From assembly GCF_902459615.1 (NCBI RefSeq), contig NZ_CABPSA010000004.1, positions 186,001 to 250,000 of the forward strand: 64,000 nucleotides of DNA. The letters are read 5' to 3'. A model generated the notes under the pieces. That model was not told where the DNA came from. It saw only the letters and a list, made by a program, of their open reading frames with translations, and ran no database searches. The stretch comes from Pandoraea commovens (lineage in GTDB: Bacteria > Pseudomonadota > Gammaproteobacteria > Burkholderiales > Burkholderiaceae). The position numbers were made by a program, and so were the translations under genes. Positions 34,666-43,798 of the stretch are shown here, in pieces; position 1 is the stretch's first letter, and each line of letters begins with the position of its first letter.

Positions 34666-35568
34666 TCAATCGTTGTCTTTGGCATTGTCGGTGCTGGGAG
34701 CGTCACCGTTTGCCTCAAACCCAAGTCGCTTACGGCGGGCTTCTGCTTCGTCGATCTGCGCCTGGACGGCCGCAGACACGTTCTCGGTGTTCTTGGGACC
34801 TAGGCCTTCGGCGGCCAGCGCAGCCTTCTTCTGGCGAGCACGTTCGAGCGCGGCCTGAATGATGGCTTGCTTGCGTGCTGCTGCCGTTGCCGCTTCGTCG
34901 GCGACGGGCGCCGCCCCTGCGGTTCCATCATTCGAAACCGACGATGTCTCCGCGCGAGGTGCCGCGACCTGCGGCTGGACGTTATCGGCGGCGGGCGTAC
35001 TTTGCGGTCCCGGCGCAACGCGCGCAGCACGTGCCGCGAGACGGGCTTCACGTTGCGCCTTGTCCTTTTCCAGACGGGCCTGATGGGCCTCAAAGTGGGT
35101 GCGAGCCTCGTCGGCTTGCTTTTGCGACCAGGCGTCCCATCCTGTGCGCTCCCCGGTCACCGGCACCATGTCGATGCAGTCGACGGGGCAGGGCGGTACG
35201 CAGAGATCGCAGCCGGTGCAGCGGTCTTCGATGACCGTATGCATCAATTTGGCCGCGCCGACAATGGCGTCGACCGGGCAAGCCTGAATGCACAAGGTGC
35301 AGCCGATGCAGAGCGATTCGTCGATCACAGCCCGGGGGCGCGGGCGTTCGACCCCGTTCTCCGGATTGATTGCAATGACGGGACGGCCGAGCAACTTCGC
35401 AAGGCGCTCGACACCTTCGGCCCCGCCTGGCGGGCATTGGTTATAGCTGGCTTGTCCGCTCGCGATAGCGTCGGCGTACGGACGGCAACCTGCGTAACCG
35501 CATTTGGTGCATTGCGTCTGGGGCAATAGGGCATCGATGCGCTGAGCGAGCGCGCTGACTTCGGACAC
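34666..35568 (-). CDS. rsxB: RnfB/RsxB-type iron-sulfur protein, stand-alone
   Basis: A 300-residue ferredoxin-like protein. An N-terminal Cys-rich Fe-S motif (CTKCGYAGC...NQCPPGG) is followed by two [4Fe-4S] ferredoxin clusters ([12 protein letters not shown] and [12 protein letters not shown]) and about 160 residues of Ala/Arg/Gln-rich, partly coiled-coil tail. Unlike canonical RnfB there is no N-terminal membrane helix, and no rnfACDGE genes are nearby. It probably acts as a soluble electron carrier, perhaps serving nth. The start is GTG at 35568; no ATG is available before the first Cys motif. Divergent from a TetR regulator. Confidence 0.88.
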   Translation of the reverse strand: MSEVSALAQRIDALLPQTQCTKCGYAGCRPYADAIASGQASYNQCPPGGAEGVERLAKLLGRPVIAINPENGVERPRPRAVIDESLCIGCTLCIQACPVDAIVGAAKLMHTVIEDRCTGCDLCVPPCPVDCIDMVPVTGERTGWDAWSQKQADEARTHFEAHQARLEKDKAQREARLAARAARVAPGPQSTPAADNVQPQVAAPRAETSSVSNDGTAGAAPVADEAATAAARKQAIIQAALERARQKKAALAAEGLGPKNTENVSAAVQAQIDEAEARRKRLGFEANGDAPSTDNAKDND

Positions 35569-35605
35569 GTCTTTTGTGGGGGATTCGGCGGAAACTAGAA
35601 TTATC

Positions 35606-35618
35606 CTGCATTTTGCAG
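35606..35618. promoter_or_regulatory. Palindrome between rsxB and tetR
   Basis: CTGCA-TTT-TGCAG, in an AT-rich part of the 104-base divergent gap. It is a candidate TetR operator. Confidence 0.4.
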
Positions 35619-35672
35619 AAACACTGAAACCGTTGTGCCATAATTCCGCCCGATGAGAACGACCGGCCGATC

Positions 35673-36311
35673 ATGACAACATCAGAAACCAAGATCAAAC
35701 GTGACCCGGAACGCACCCGACAGCGCATTCTTGCCGCTGCGATCGAGGAATTTGCGGAACGTGGTTCCAGTGGTGCTCGCGTGGACAGCATCGCACGCCG
35801 AGCCGACATCAATGAGCGAATGCTCTACTACTACTTCGGCAACAAGGACCAGCTTTATCTGGCCGTGCTCGAAGAGGTCTATGGCGAATTCAATCGTGCG
35901 GAACACGCGCTCAAGCTAGATCTGCTTGCGCCGCTCGAAGCCGTAGCCGAACTCGCCCACTTCGTGTGGGATTACTACGCCGATCACCCGGAGCTGATTC
36001 AGCTCATCAATAACGAAAATCTGCACGAGGCAAAGTCGATGCGTCAGTCGACGGAAATTCGCCAGCAGGTCTCGCCGATCGTGGAACTGCTCGCGCAGAC
36101 CCTCAAGCGCGGTCAGGCCAGTGGCGAAATTCGTCAGAGCGTCGATCCGGTCGATCTGTACGTGACGATCTCGGCGATGGGTTATTACGTGATGTCGAAT
36201 CGACATACGCTTTCCATTGTGATGGGACGCGATGTCATGAGCGACGAGTCGAGAAAGACGTACTCATCCTTCAATACGCAGATGCTGCTGGATTCGCTGC
36301 GCACGCGTTAA
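35673..36311 (+). CDS. TetR-family transcriptional regulator
   Basis: A 212-residue regulator. Residues 13-60 form the TetR helix-turn-helix (RTRQRILAAAIEEFAERGSSGARVDSIARRA, ERMLYYYFGNKDQLYLAVLEEVY). The C-terminal ligand domain ends with a region like TetR_C_11 types (ELIQLINNENLHEAKSM). The target is unknown; the neighbouring divergent rsxB is a candidate. Confidence 0.9.
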   Translation: MTTSETKIKRDPERTRQRILAAAIEEFAERGSSGARVDSIARRADINERMLYYYFGNKDQLYLAVLEEVYGEFNRAEHALKLDLLAPLEAVAELAHFVWDYYADHPELIQLINNENLHEAKSMRQSTEIRQQVSPIVELLAQTLKRGQASGEIRQSVDPVDLYVTISAMGYYVMSNRHTLSIVMGRDVMSDESRKTYSSFNTQMLLDSLRTR

Positions 36312-36361
36312 GCGGACGGCCGCGATCTGCGGCGTCCAATCGAACCGAAGGCCGCAAAAAG

Positions 36362-36397
36362 AAACCGCCGCGAGAGCCAATGCCCTCGCGGCGGTTT
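36362..36397. terminator. Bidirectional terminator
   Basis: AAACCGCCGCGAG and CTCGCGGCGGTTT form a perfect 13-bp stem, loop ten bases, with TTTT after the right arm. It separates the convergent tetR and phaZ genes. Confidence 0.88.
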
Positions 36398-36428
36398 TCG
36401 TATGTCCGTCGGGATTACCGAATGACGG

Positions 36429-37670
36429 TCAGGCGTTCTTCACGATGAAGTCGCGAATCTGCGGATAGATCACATTACGCCAGCGGCTGCCGGAGAAAAT
36501 CCCGTAGTGCCCGCACTTCGGCGCGGTGAAATGCGCGCGGCGTTTGGCCGGGATACCGGTGCAAAGCTCGTGCGCAGCTTGCGTTTGCCCGCTACCGGAG
36601 ATGTCGTCCAGCTCGCCTTCGATGGTGAAGAGCGCCGTGGTCTTGATGTCCTGCGGACGTACGCGCTGACCGGCCACATCCCACGTACCGCTCGCGAGGC
36701 TGAAGTCCTGGAACACGGTCTTGATGGTGTCGAGATAGTACTCGGCTGCCATGTCGAGCACCGCGTTGTACTCGTCGTAAAAGCGGCGGTGCGAGTCGGC
36801 ATCGTCGCTGTCGCCGCGCATCAGATCCAGATAGAAGTCCCAGTGCGACTTCAGATGGCGGTCCGGATTCATGGCGACGAAGCCCGCGTGCTGCAGGAAG
36901 CCCGGATACACAAGGCGTCCGGCGCCGGGGTAGTTCGAAGGCACTGCATGAATCACGTGGTTCTCGAACCATTCGTACGACTTGTTCGTCGCGAGCGAGT
37001 TGACCGATGTCGGGCTCTTGCGAGCGTCGATCGGGCCACCCATCATCGTCATGGTCTTGGGCGTCTTCTCGCCGTTCGACGCCATCAGCGAGATCGCGCC
37101 GAGCACAGGCACTGTCGGCTGGCAGACCGAAATGACATGCAGGTTTTCAGCGCCGATGTGGCGGATGAATTCCTGAATGTACGCAACGTAGTCGTCAAGA
37201 TGGAACGACCCCGCATCGAGCGGCACCATACGCGCATCGACCCAGTCGGTGATGTACACCTTGTGATCCTTAAGCAACGTAGAGACGGTGTCGCGCAGCA
37301 ACGTGGCATGGTGACCCGAGAGCGGGGCCACGACCAGCACGACCGGGTCGTCCTTGAGTTGCCCCACGGCGCTCGCGTCGTCAGCGTATCGCTTAAAGCG
37401 CAGCAGGCGGCAGAACGGCTTCTCCATCGCGGTCATTTCCACGACCGGGATGTTGTGACCGTCCACTTCGACTGCCTTGATGTTGAATTCGGGCTTTTCG
37501 TAGTCCTTGCCAAGCCGGTAGAGCAATTCGTATCCGGCGGCGATGCGGGGCGCGCCCGGCATCATGGCAAGCAGGCTGCCCGGGTTGACGAAAGTCGTCG
37601 CCGCCGCCTTTGCCCACGTGGTGAGAGGATTCAGCCACGCACGGTTGTACTCATGAATCTGATACAGCAT
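36429..37670 (-). CDS. phaZ: Intracellular polyhydroxyalkanoate depolymerase
   Basis: A 413-residue cytoplasmic enzyme that mobilises stored poly(3-hydroxybutyrate) granules. It matches the PhaZa1 type of Ralstonia (Cupriavidus): the active-site nucleophile is Cys183 in HVISVCQPTVPVLG, the same residue number as in that enzyme, in place of the usual lipase-box Ser. TDWVDARMVPLDAGSF and the C-terminal APKCGHYGIFSGSRWR, containing the catalytic His, are conserved. The start at 37670 (MLYQIHEYNRAW) is the family start; 20 upstream codons are not. Confidence 0.93.
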   Translation of the reverse strand: MLYQIHEYNRAWLNPLTTWAKAAATTFVNPGSLLAMMPGAPRIAAGYELLYRLGKDYEKPEFNIKAVEVDGHNIPVVEMTAMEKPFCRLLRFKRYADDASAVGQLKDDPVVLVVAPLSGHHATLLRDTVSTLLKDHKVYITDWVDARMVPLDAGSFHLDDYVAYIQEFIRHIGAENLHVISVCQPTVPVLGAISLMASNGEKTPKTMTMMGGPIDARKSPTSVNSLATNKSYEWFENHVIHAVPSNYPGAGRLVYPGFLQHAGFVAMNPDRHLKSHWDFYLDLMRGDSDDADSHRRFYDEYNAVLDMAAEYYLDTIKTVFQDFSLASGTWDVAGQRVRPQDIKTTALFTIEGELDDISGSGQTQAAHELCTGIPAKRRAHFTAPKCGHYGIFSGSRWRNVIYPQIRDFIVKNA

Positions 37671-37810
37671 GTTGTGTGCCCTGAGGCGGATGATGGGGGA
37701 ATTATGCAACCGTTTATCGCGGGTGTGCAACGCAGCATAACCCTGATATATGGCATTTCTGCATCAGGTCGATAGTCTTAGCTTATTCAGACCATTGTTA
37801 TTAACTATCG

Positions 37811-37827
37811 TTGTTGCGGCGCAACAA
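37811..37827. promoter_or_regulatory. Palindrome TTGTTGCG-G-CGCAACAA upstream of phaZ
   Basis: A perfect 8+1+8 palindrome 141 bases before the phaZ ATG. Sites with alternating TTGC/GCAA arms resemble those bound by PHB regulators (PhaR type), but that is inference. Confidence 0.5.
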
Positions 37828-37839
37828 TTTGAGGTGCAA

Positions 37840-37867
37840 AAAAAGCCCGCTGGTGGGCGGGCTTTTT
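37840..37867 (-). terminator. Intrinsic terminator of the aminotransferase gene
   Basis: AAAAAGCCCGC and GCGGGCTTTTT form a perfect 11-bp stem with a six-base loop; it lies 50 bases past the minus-strand stop. Confidence 0.88.
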
Positions 37868-37916
37868 GTCGCACCGGCAGCCGCGATCATTGACCGCGCG
37901 GCAAACCGTCAATCGA

Positions 37917-39116
37917 TCAGCGCAGCACTTGCGCGATGGCGGACGCCACCGTGTCGATGTTTTTGTCGTTGAGCGCGGCCACGCAGATGCGACCGGTGCT
38001 CACGGCGTAGATACCGAACTCTTCGCGCAGACGCTCGACCTGATCGGCCGTCAGGCCGGAGTACGAGAACATGCCGCGTTGCTTGATCACGAACGAAAAG
38101 TCGCGTTGCACACCGTGGGCGCGCAGCTTTTCGACCAGTGCCAGACGCATCGCGCGGATACGCTCACGCATTTCGGCCAGTTCTTCTTCCCACAGGGCGC
38201 GCAGTTCGGCGTTGCCCAGCACAGCGGCGACGACCGAGCCGCCGTGCGTCGGCGGGTTCGAATAGTTGGTGCGGATCACGCGCTTGAGCTGCGAGAGCAC
38301 GCGGGTCGATTCGTCCTTGCTGCCCGTCACGATCGACAGGGCGCCAACGCGTTCACCGTACAGCGAGAACGACTTGGAGAACGAGCTCGAGACGAAGAAG
38401 TTCAGGCCGGTGGAGGCGAACAGGCGCACCACGGCGGCGTCGGCGTCGATGCCGTCACCGAAGCCCTGATAGGCGATATCGAGGAACGGCACCAGCTTGC
38501 GGGCCTTCACGACTTCCACAACTTGCGCCCACTGATCCATCGTCAGGTCGACGCCGGTCGGATTGTGGCAGCAGGCGTGCAGCACGACGATCGTGCCTTC
38601 CGGTTCCTTGCCGAGCATGTCCAGCATGCCGGCGATGTTCACGCCGTGCGATTCGGCGTCGTAGTACGGGTACGACACGACGTTAAAGCCAGCCGTCGTG
38701 AACAGGGCACGGTGGTTTTCCCAGCTCGGATCGCTGATGGCGACCGTGGCGTTCGGGTTCAGTTGCTTCAGGAAATCGGCGCCGATCTTCAGTGCGCCCG
38801 TGCCGCCCAGTGCCTGAGCGGTGATCACGCGGCCTTCGGCCAGCACCGGCGATTCCTTGCCGAACAGCATTTCCTGGACGGCCTTGTCGTAGGCAGCAAT
38901 ACCTTCGATCGGCAGATAGCCACGCGGCAGGCCAGCCGCCACGCGTTGTTCTTCCGCTGCCTTCACGGCCTTGAGCAGGGGCAGTTTGCCTTCTGCATTG
39001 AAATACACGCCAACACCCAGGTTCACCTTATTGGTGCGGTGATCGGCGTTGTAGGCTTCGTTCAGACCAAGAATGGGGTCGCGCGGGGCGAGTTCGACAG
39101 CGGAAAAGAGAGTCAT
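37917..39116 (-). CDS. tyrB: Aromatic amino acid / aspartate aminotransferase
   Basis: A 399-residue class I aminotransferase of the AspC/TyrB family, PLP-dependent. Motifs: VNLGVGVYFNAEGK, RGYLPIEG, HACCHNPTGVDLT, FLDIAYQGFGDG, and the Schiff-base Lys in SSSFSKSFSLYGERVGAL. It transfers amino groups between aromatic amino acids or aspartate and 2-oxoglutarate; sequence alone does not split TyrB from AspC, but Burkholderiales orthologues are usually called TyrB. Monocistronic with its own terminator. Confidence 0.92.
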   Translation of the reverse strand: MTLFSAVELAPRDPILGLNEAYNADHRTNKVNLGVGVYFNAEGKLPLLKAVKAAEEQRVAAGLPRGYLPIEGIAAYDKAVQEMLFGKESPVLAEGRVITAQALGGTGALKIGADFLKQLNPNATVAISDPSWENHRALFTTAGFNVVSYPYYDAESHGVNIAGMLDMLGKEPEGTIVVLHACCHNPTGVDLTMDQWAQVVEVVKARKLVPFLDIAYQGFGDGIDADAAVVRLFASTGLNFFVSSSFSKSFSLYGERVGALSIVTGSKDESTRVLSQLKRVIRTNYSNPPTHGGSVVAAVLGNAELRALWEEELAEMRERIRAMRLALVEKLRAHGVQRDFSFVIKQRGMFSYSGLTADQVERLREEFGIYAVSTGRICVAALNDKNIDTVASAIAQVLR

Positions 39117-39238
39117 TTCGACGGCTCGAGGCAGGTAGTAGGAAAATGCAGCGGGTCGGCCGCAACTTACGCAGGTTCGGCCCAGCGGGCTATTTTAGCG
39201 AAGATTACCCGCGCTTGTGGTAAACACCGGCCCGCTGT

Positions 39239-39266
39239 GCACGAATTCGTGCCTTTTCGGCACGAA
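39239..39266. repeat. Triple GCACGAA/TTCGTGC repeat upstream of uvrB
   Basis: GCACGAATTCGTGC (39239-39252) is a perfect 14-bp palindrome, and its right half pairs again with GGCACGAA (39259-39266) across a TTTTC loop to make an 8-bp hairpin. Two alternative secondary structures are possible. Confidence 0.5.
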
Positions 39267-39447
39267 AACTGCCACGCATTGCCAGAAATTGACGAAATCG
39301 ACGGGTACGCGACTCGCGCGCGCCTTCCGCAGGCTGCGTCTGCGTTGCTTGCGGTGGCTCGATGGGGTGGCTGTCACCCATCGGACTCAGGGAATCGTCC
39401 GACGCGCTAAAATGCCAGATTACGTCCCTCATGCTCGCGCCCCCGCC

Positions 39448-41535
39448 ATGACCCCTGCGGCTGACACCGATCTCGACGAAAGCAAGTTCCTGACGTTCCC
39501 CGACTCGCCTTATCAGCTCTATTGCCCGTTTCCTGCGGCAGGCGATCAGCCTACGGCCATTACCCAGTTGACCGAAGGGATCGACGACGGGCTCGCGTTC
39601 CAGACGCTGCTGGGTGTGACCGGCTCCGGCAAGACGTTCACCATGGCGAACGTCATTGCCCGCATGGGACGTCCGGCCATTGTGTTTGCGCCGAACAAAA
39701 CCCTGGCGGCGCAGTTGTATTCCGAGTTTCGTGAGTTCTTCCCGCGAAATGCGGTGGAGTACTTCGTCTCGTACTACGACTATTACCAGCCGGAAGCGTA
39801 CGTGCCGCAGCGCGATCTGTTCATCGAGAAGGACTCGTCGGTCAACGAGCACATTGAGCAGATGCGGTTGTCGGCGACGAAAAGCCTGCTGGAGCGCCGA
39901 GATGTGGTGATCGTCGCCACCGTGTCCGCCATCTACGGTATCGGGAATCCGAGCGAGTACCACCAGATGATCCTGACCGTGCGTCAGGGCGACAAGCTGG
40001 GGCAGCGCGAGATCATCGCAAGACTGATCGCGATGCAGTACACGCGTAACGAGACGGACTTCGGGCGTGGCACGTTCCGCGTGCGCGGCGACACCATCGA
40101 CATCTTCCCGGCGGAACACGCCGAGCTCGCGCTGCGCGTGGAGTTGTTCGACGACGAAGTCGACTCGTTGCAACTCTTCGATCCACTGACCGGGCGCGTG
40201 CGTCAGAAGGTGCCGCGATTCACGGTGTATCCGTCCTCACATTACGTGACCCCGCGAGAAACGGTGCTGCGCGCGATCGAGACGATCAAGGACGAACTGC
40301 GCGAGCGGCTCGACTTCTTCTATAAGGATGGCAAGCTGGTCGAAGCGCAACGCCTCGAACAGCGTACCCGCTTCGATCTGGAGATGTTGCAGGAGCTGGG
40401 GTTCTGCAAGGGCATCGAAAACTACTCGCGACATTTGTCGGGCGCAGCGCCCGGCGAGCCGCCGCCGACGCTCGTCGACTATTTGCCGCCAGACGCCCTG
40501 ATGTTCCTCGACGAGTCCCACGTGCTCATCGGCCAGTTCAACGGCATGTACAACGGCGACCGGGCGCGTAAGGAAAATCTGGTCAATTACGGCTTCCGTC
40601 TGCCGTCGGCGCTGGATAACCGTCCGCTGAAGTTTGCCGAGTACGAACGCAAAATGCGTCAGGCGATCTTCGTCTCGGCGACGCCCGCAGATTACGAGGC
40701 CAAGCGTACCGGGCAGATTGTGGAGCAGGTGGTGCGTCCGACCGGGCTGATCGATCCAACGATCGATGTCCGTCCGGCTCGTACGCAGGTGGATGATGTG
40801 CTCTCGGAAATCAACAAACGCGTGGCTGTGGGGGAGCGCGTGCTTGTCACGACGCTCACGAAGCGAATGGCCGAGCAATTGACCGAGTACTTATCGGATA
40901 ACGGTGTGAAGGTCCGTTATCTGCACAGCGATATCGATACCGTTGAGCGAGTAGAAATCATCCGTGACTTGCGGTTGGGGGCGTTCGACGTACTCGTCGG
41001 CATCAACTTGCTACGCGAGGGGCTGGATATTCCTGAAGTGTCGCTGGTTGCGATTCTGGATGCGGACAAGGAAGGCTTCCTTCGCGCGGAGCGTTCGCTG
41101 ATTCAGACGATCGGGCGGGCCGCACGTAACGTGAACGGTACCGCCATCTTGTACGCGGACAAGATGACCGAGTCGATGAAGCGGGCAATCAGTGAGACGG
41201 ATCGTCGTCGCGCCAAGCAGATGGCGCACAACGAAGCGCACGGGATCGTGCCGCAAGGCGTGAAGAAGCGCATCAAGGACATCATCGACGGTGTCTACGA
41301 TCCGGAAGACGCCAAGGCGGAAATGGCAGAGGCGAAAGAGCAGGCGCACTATCAGGACATGTCCGAGAAGCAACTGGCTCGCGAGATCAAGAAGCTCGAA
41401 AAGCAGATGCAGGAACATGCACGCAATCTTGAGTTCGAGAAGGCGGCCAAGGTGCGGGACCAGTTGCTGCACGTCAAGGCGCTGGTGTTCGGTACCGATG
41501 GCGCCAGCGAGGCGGAATTGGGGCCGAAGGCGTAA
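39448..41535 (+). CDS. uvrB: UvrABC excinuclease subunit B
   Basis: The 695-residue damage-verifying helicase subunit of nucleotide-excision repair. Walker A is GVTGSGKT (residues 56-63); the damage-probing beta-hairpin is in [14 protein letters not shown]; motif II is LMFLDESHV; helicase motifs V and VI are [13 protein letters not shown] and TIGRAARN. The C-terminal UvrBC domain with a coiled-coil ([15 protein letters not shown]) is present. The ATG at 39448 is chosen; one at 39412 overlaps a TAAAAT box that probably belongs to the promoter. Confidence 0.96.
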   Translation: MTPAADTDLDESKFLTFPDSPYQLYCPFPAAGDQPTAITQLTEGIDDGLAFQTLLGVTGSGKTFTMANVIARMGRPAIVFAPNKTLAAQLYSEFREFFPRNAVEYFVSYYDYYQPEAYVPQRDLFIEKDSSVNEHIEQMRLSATKSLLERRDVVIVATVSAIYGIGNPSEYHQMILTVRQGDKLGQREIIARLIAMQYTRNETDFGRGTFRVRGDTIDIFPAEHAELALRVELFDDEVDSLQLFDPLTGRVRQKVPRFTVYPSSHYVTPRETVLRAIETIKDELRERLDFFYKDGKLVEAQRLEQRTRFDLEMLQELGFCKGIENYSRHLSGAAPGEPPPTLVDYLPPDALMFLDESHVLIGQFNGMYNGDRARKENLVNYGFRLPSALDNRPLKFAEYERKMRQAIFVSATPADYEAKRTGQIVEQVVRPTGLIDPTIDVRPARTQVDDVLSEINKRVAVGERVLVTTLTKRMAEQLTEYLSDNGVKVRYLHSDIDTVERVEIIRDLRLGAFDVLVGINLLREGLDIPEVSLVAILDADKEGFLRAERSLIQTIGRAARNVNGTAILYADKMTESMKRAISETDRRRAKQMAHNEAHGIVPQGVKKRIKDIIDGVYDPEDAKAEMAEAKEQAHYQDMSEKQLAREIKKLEKQMQEHARNLEFEKAAKVRDQLLHVKALVFGTDGASEAELGPKA

Positions 41536-42066
41536 GCGAAGCTCGGGGCAGCAGCTCATGACGTGGGCCCCGAGCCGCTTGTCTACGCTTTGAGGCTGCT
41601 GCAGCTAATTCGAAAGAATAGTAATCAATCCTGATCGAACGTGTTGGGTTAGATTCTGCGGGTTGGTTGAGGCCAAAGGGGGGGCGACTCGACCGATTTG
41701 ACTCTCAAGTTCGGCGATGAAGGCACAATATTGGCCGTGAAGTCTGGAGGCTGCCCGACAATCGTCCGCTGGCCGCAGCTTAGGGGAATCACCCCTTCGG
41801 GTCCTGAATCGTCGGTTCCCGGAAAAACGGGGCAAATTGAGTTTTGATATCGACCGCTTGGGGCAAGCCCCGGACTCAGCCCTGCAGTGCAACGTCGTTG
41901 GACGTGCAATGCTTTTTATCGACGCCAGTATTCGTCAGCGGTATGGTGAGGCAGAGTGAAAGGAGCTGGCTGGCGGCTTTCGTGATCTTCATTGGGGGCT
42001 CAGGTGGGCGCGGTGTAGACGCCGCCCACCCTACAGGCAAGCTCGTGTCATCGAGTGAGCGTTACG
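41536..42066. other. 531-base gap, non-coding, atypical composition
   Basis: Two minus-strand frames (41605-41892 and 41649-41909) look random: no start site and no family resemblance. Base composition falls toward the next gene. The gap includes a repeat-like hairpin at 42003-42034. It may be the scar of a past insertion next to uvrB. Confidence 0.45.
42003..42034. repeat. REP-like hairpin unit
   Basis: GGTGGGCG and CGCCCACC enclose a 12-base loop and are followed by CTAC. On the minus strand this reads GTAG-GGTGGGCG...CGCCCACC, the pattern of dispersed GTAGGGTGGGC-type repeats seen in many proteobacterial genomes. Only one copy occurs here. Confidence 0.45.
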
Positions 42067-42954
42067 TTACTGGGCGCTCACGTCTCCGGTTTGCGCAATC
42101 TTGGTCAGTGTGTTCTTTTGATATTCGTACCAAGCGATCAAGCAGTCCTTATCCCGGCAGTTCTTTTCGCGATAATTCCATTGCTTGCGAGTGCGTTCTG
42201 TAAAGGCTGCCTGATCTTGAACGGCAAGCTTCGCTTGTTGAAAGATGCTGGCGAGTTCGCGATCCGACGCAGCGAGCTGCGGGTCATGACAGATAAGGTA
42301 TTCCGGTATTGACTTGGCCTTCGTGCAATCAAAGCTCGCTTGTTGTAATTGTCCTCCCGCGTCGACTGGTGTATCGGGCTGGCCTTGCATACTTCCTGAG
42401 CTCGCGGAGCCAGTATTGTTCGTCGCGATACTTGCTGCGGGACTGTTTTGACGGCTTCCGTATGCAACTAGTTGACCTGCCATTGCATCGTCGATCATGG
42501 CGCTCAAGAGCGAACTGGGCGTGACGCGAACGGTTTCTGTCTTGAGCACGTAATCGTTTGACATGACCTGAGACTGAGCGAATTCACACGGCGCTTGACA
42601 CGTGATTCTGGTCGCGATGGCAGGATTGTTTTGATCGATAATCAGCAAAACGTAATTGCCTTCGCGTAATCCGACATATCGAACCATCACAAGAGCCTTT
42701 GTGGCGCGGCCTTGGCGGATGTCATCTTCGCTCAATGCCGGCTCATAGCCATAAGTTCCATTTTGGTTCAGTGCATAGTTGTGACGCGGCTGTGGCGGCG
42801 GGACCGGAGTCGGAGCAGGCGTCGGAGGTAGGATATTCGCGGCAGGGGCTGGCGTCTGAGACTGCGTTGGTTCTTTTGGCGCTTCCTTCTGGCAGGCCGT
42901 CAGGGCGATGGACGTGACGCATACGCTCGCGAAAGTTTTCCAGTACTTTTTCAT
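42067..42954 (-). CDS. Lipoprotein with C-terminal LprI-like (DUF1311) domain
   Basis: A 295-residue lipoprotein: signal peptide with lipobox LTAC (Cys21), then a Pro-rich linker (residues about 28-58), a middle domain, and residues about 207-295 resembling the LprI N-terminal/DUF1311 domain, with the Cys pattern FDCTKAKSIPEYLICHDPQL and CRDKDCLIAWY. LprI proteins inhibit lysozyme, so a role in protecting the cell wall is possible; other members bind other partners. Base composition is clearly poorer in G+C than neighbouring genes and codon use differs, suggesting horizontal acquisition. Starts MKKYWKTF. Confidence 0.8.
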   Translation of the reverse strand: MKKYWKTFASVCVTSIALTACQKEAPKEPTQSQTPAPAANILPPTPAPTPVPPPQPRHNYALNQNGTYGYEPALSEDDIRQGRATKALVMVRYVGLREGNYVLLIIDQNNPAIATRITCQAPCEFAQSQVMSNDYVLKTETVRVTPSSLLSAMIDDAMAGQLVAYGSRQNSPAASIATNNTGSASSGSMQGQPDTPVDAGGQLQQASFDCTKAKSIPEYLICHDPQLAASDRELASIFQQAKLAVQDQAAFTERTRKQWNYREKNCRDKDCLIAWYEYQKNTLTKIAQTGDVSAQ

Positions 42955-43062
42955 CGTTTTATATTGTGGTACATAGACTCCGGTGAGTCGATGTCCTTCC
43001 CCGTGTGAATGATGATCGCAACTTTAATACATTTCTCCCGGATTCAAGAAACTTAAGGATGG

Positions 43063-43093
43063 ATCGAAATACGAATTTTTGTTGTATTTCGAT
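43063..43093. promoter_or_regulatory. Inverted repeat just upstream of the phosphatase gene
   Basis: ATCGAAATAC and GTATTTCGAT form a perfect 10-bp inverted repeat around 11 AT-rich bases, ending nine bases before the ATG at 43103. It could be an operator or an RNA hairpin covering the start region. Confidence 0.5.
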
Positions 43094-43102
43094 TTAAATC
43101 AA

Positions 43103-43579
43103 ATGAAGAAAACCTCCGTCTTGTTCGTCTGCATGGGCAACATCTGCCGCTCCCCGAGTGCCGACGGCATTTTTCGCGATCGACTCGCCAAAGCGGGATT
43201 GTCCGACCTCATCGAGGTCGATTCGGCAGGGACGCACAGTTATCACATTGGTCACGCCCCGGATGAGCGTACGCAGGCGGCGGCCGAGCGGCGCGGCTAC
43301 GATCTGAGTGAGCTGCGGGCGCGCCGCGTCGAAGCGAGCGATTTCGAGCACTTCGAATGGATCGTGGCCATGGATAACGCGAACGTCTCGGAGCTCACGG
43401 CACGTAGCCCTGCGGCCTTTCGTCACAAGATCGTCCTGTTGATGGATTTTGCGACGCGGCATGACGCGACGGAAGTGCCAGATCCTTATTACGGCGGCGC
43501 GCAAGGGTTCGAAACGGTGCTCGACTATATTGAAGACGGTCTCGATGGTCTGCTCGTGCGTTTGGGACAGGCCGACTGA
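43103..43579 (+). CDS. Low-molecular-weight protein-tyrosine phosphatase
   Basis: A 158-residue cytoplasmic phosphatase. The P-loop C-X5-R is CMGNICRS (Cys10-Arg16), directly after the MKKTSVLFV strand, and the general-acid Asp is in EVPDPYYGGAQGFE. Such enzymes dephosphorylate tyrosine kinases in polysaccharide export or small-molecule phosphates; no kinase or polysaccharide gene is adjacent. The start is the ATG; the site is poor (GATTTAAATCAA). Confidence 0.92.
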   Translation: MKKTSVLFVCMGNICRSPSADGIFRDRLAKAGLSDLIEVDSAGTHSYHIGHAPDERTQAAAERRGYDLSELRARRVEASDFEHFEWIVAMDNANVSELTARSPAAFRHKIVLLMDFATRHDATEVPDPYYGGAQGFETVLDYIEDGLDGLLVRLGQAD

Positions 43580-43798
43580 TCGGTTGTCGGCGCGCGTATC
43601 CTTCTGGGGAAATGGCGTGTGCGTCGTGATCGGTGACGAGATCGCTTCGCGAGCTGCCTCAACAAGGCTATCATTCGGCCCTCTTTGACGGGATGAGGCG
43701 GGGCAGTGCGATGTGTCGTACGCCAGAAGTGCCGGTGACTCCCGTGTCCCCTCTGTTTCTGTCGCTGACGCTGTAGCTGACTACGCACTTTCCGATCC

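Noticed and set aside
36507-37775. 422-codon plus-strand frame opposite phaZ
   Set aside because: Antisense shadow of a well-supported gene, with typical Arg/His/Val bias.
41649-41909. 86-codon minus-strand frame after uvrB
   Set aside because: No start signal or recognised family; more likely decayed or intergenic DNA.
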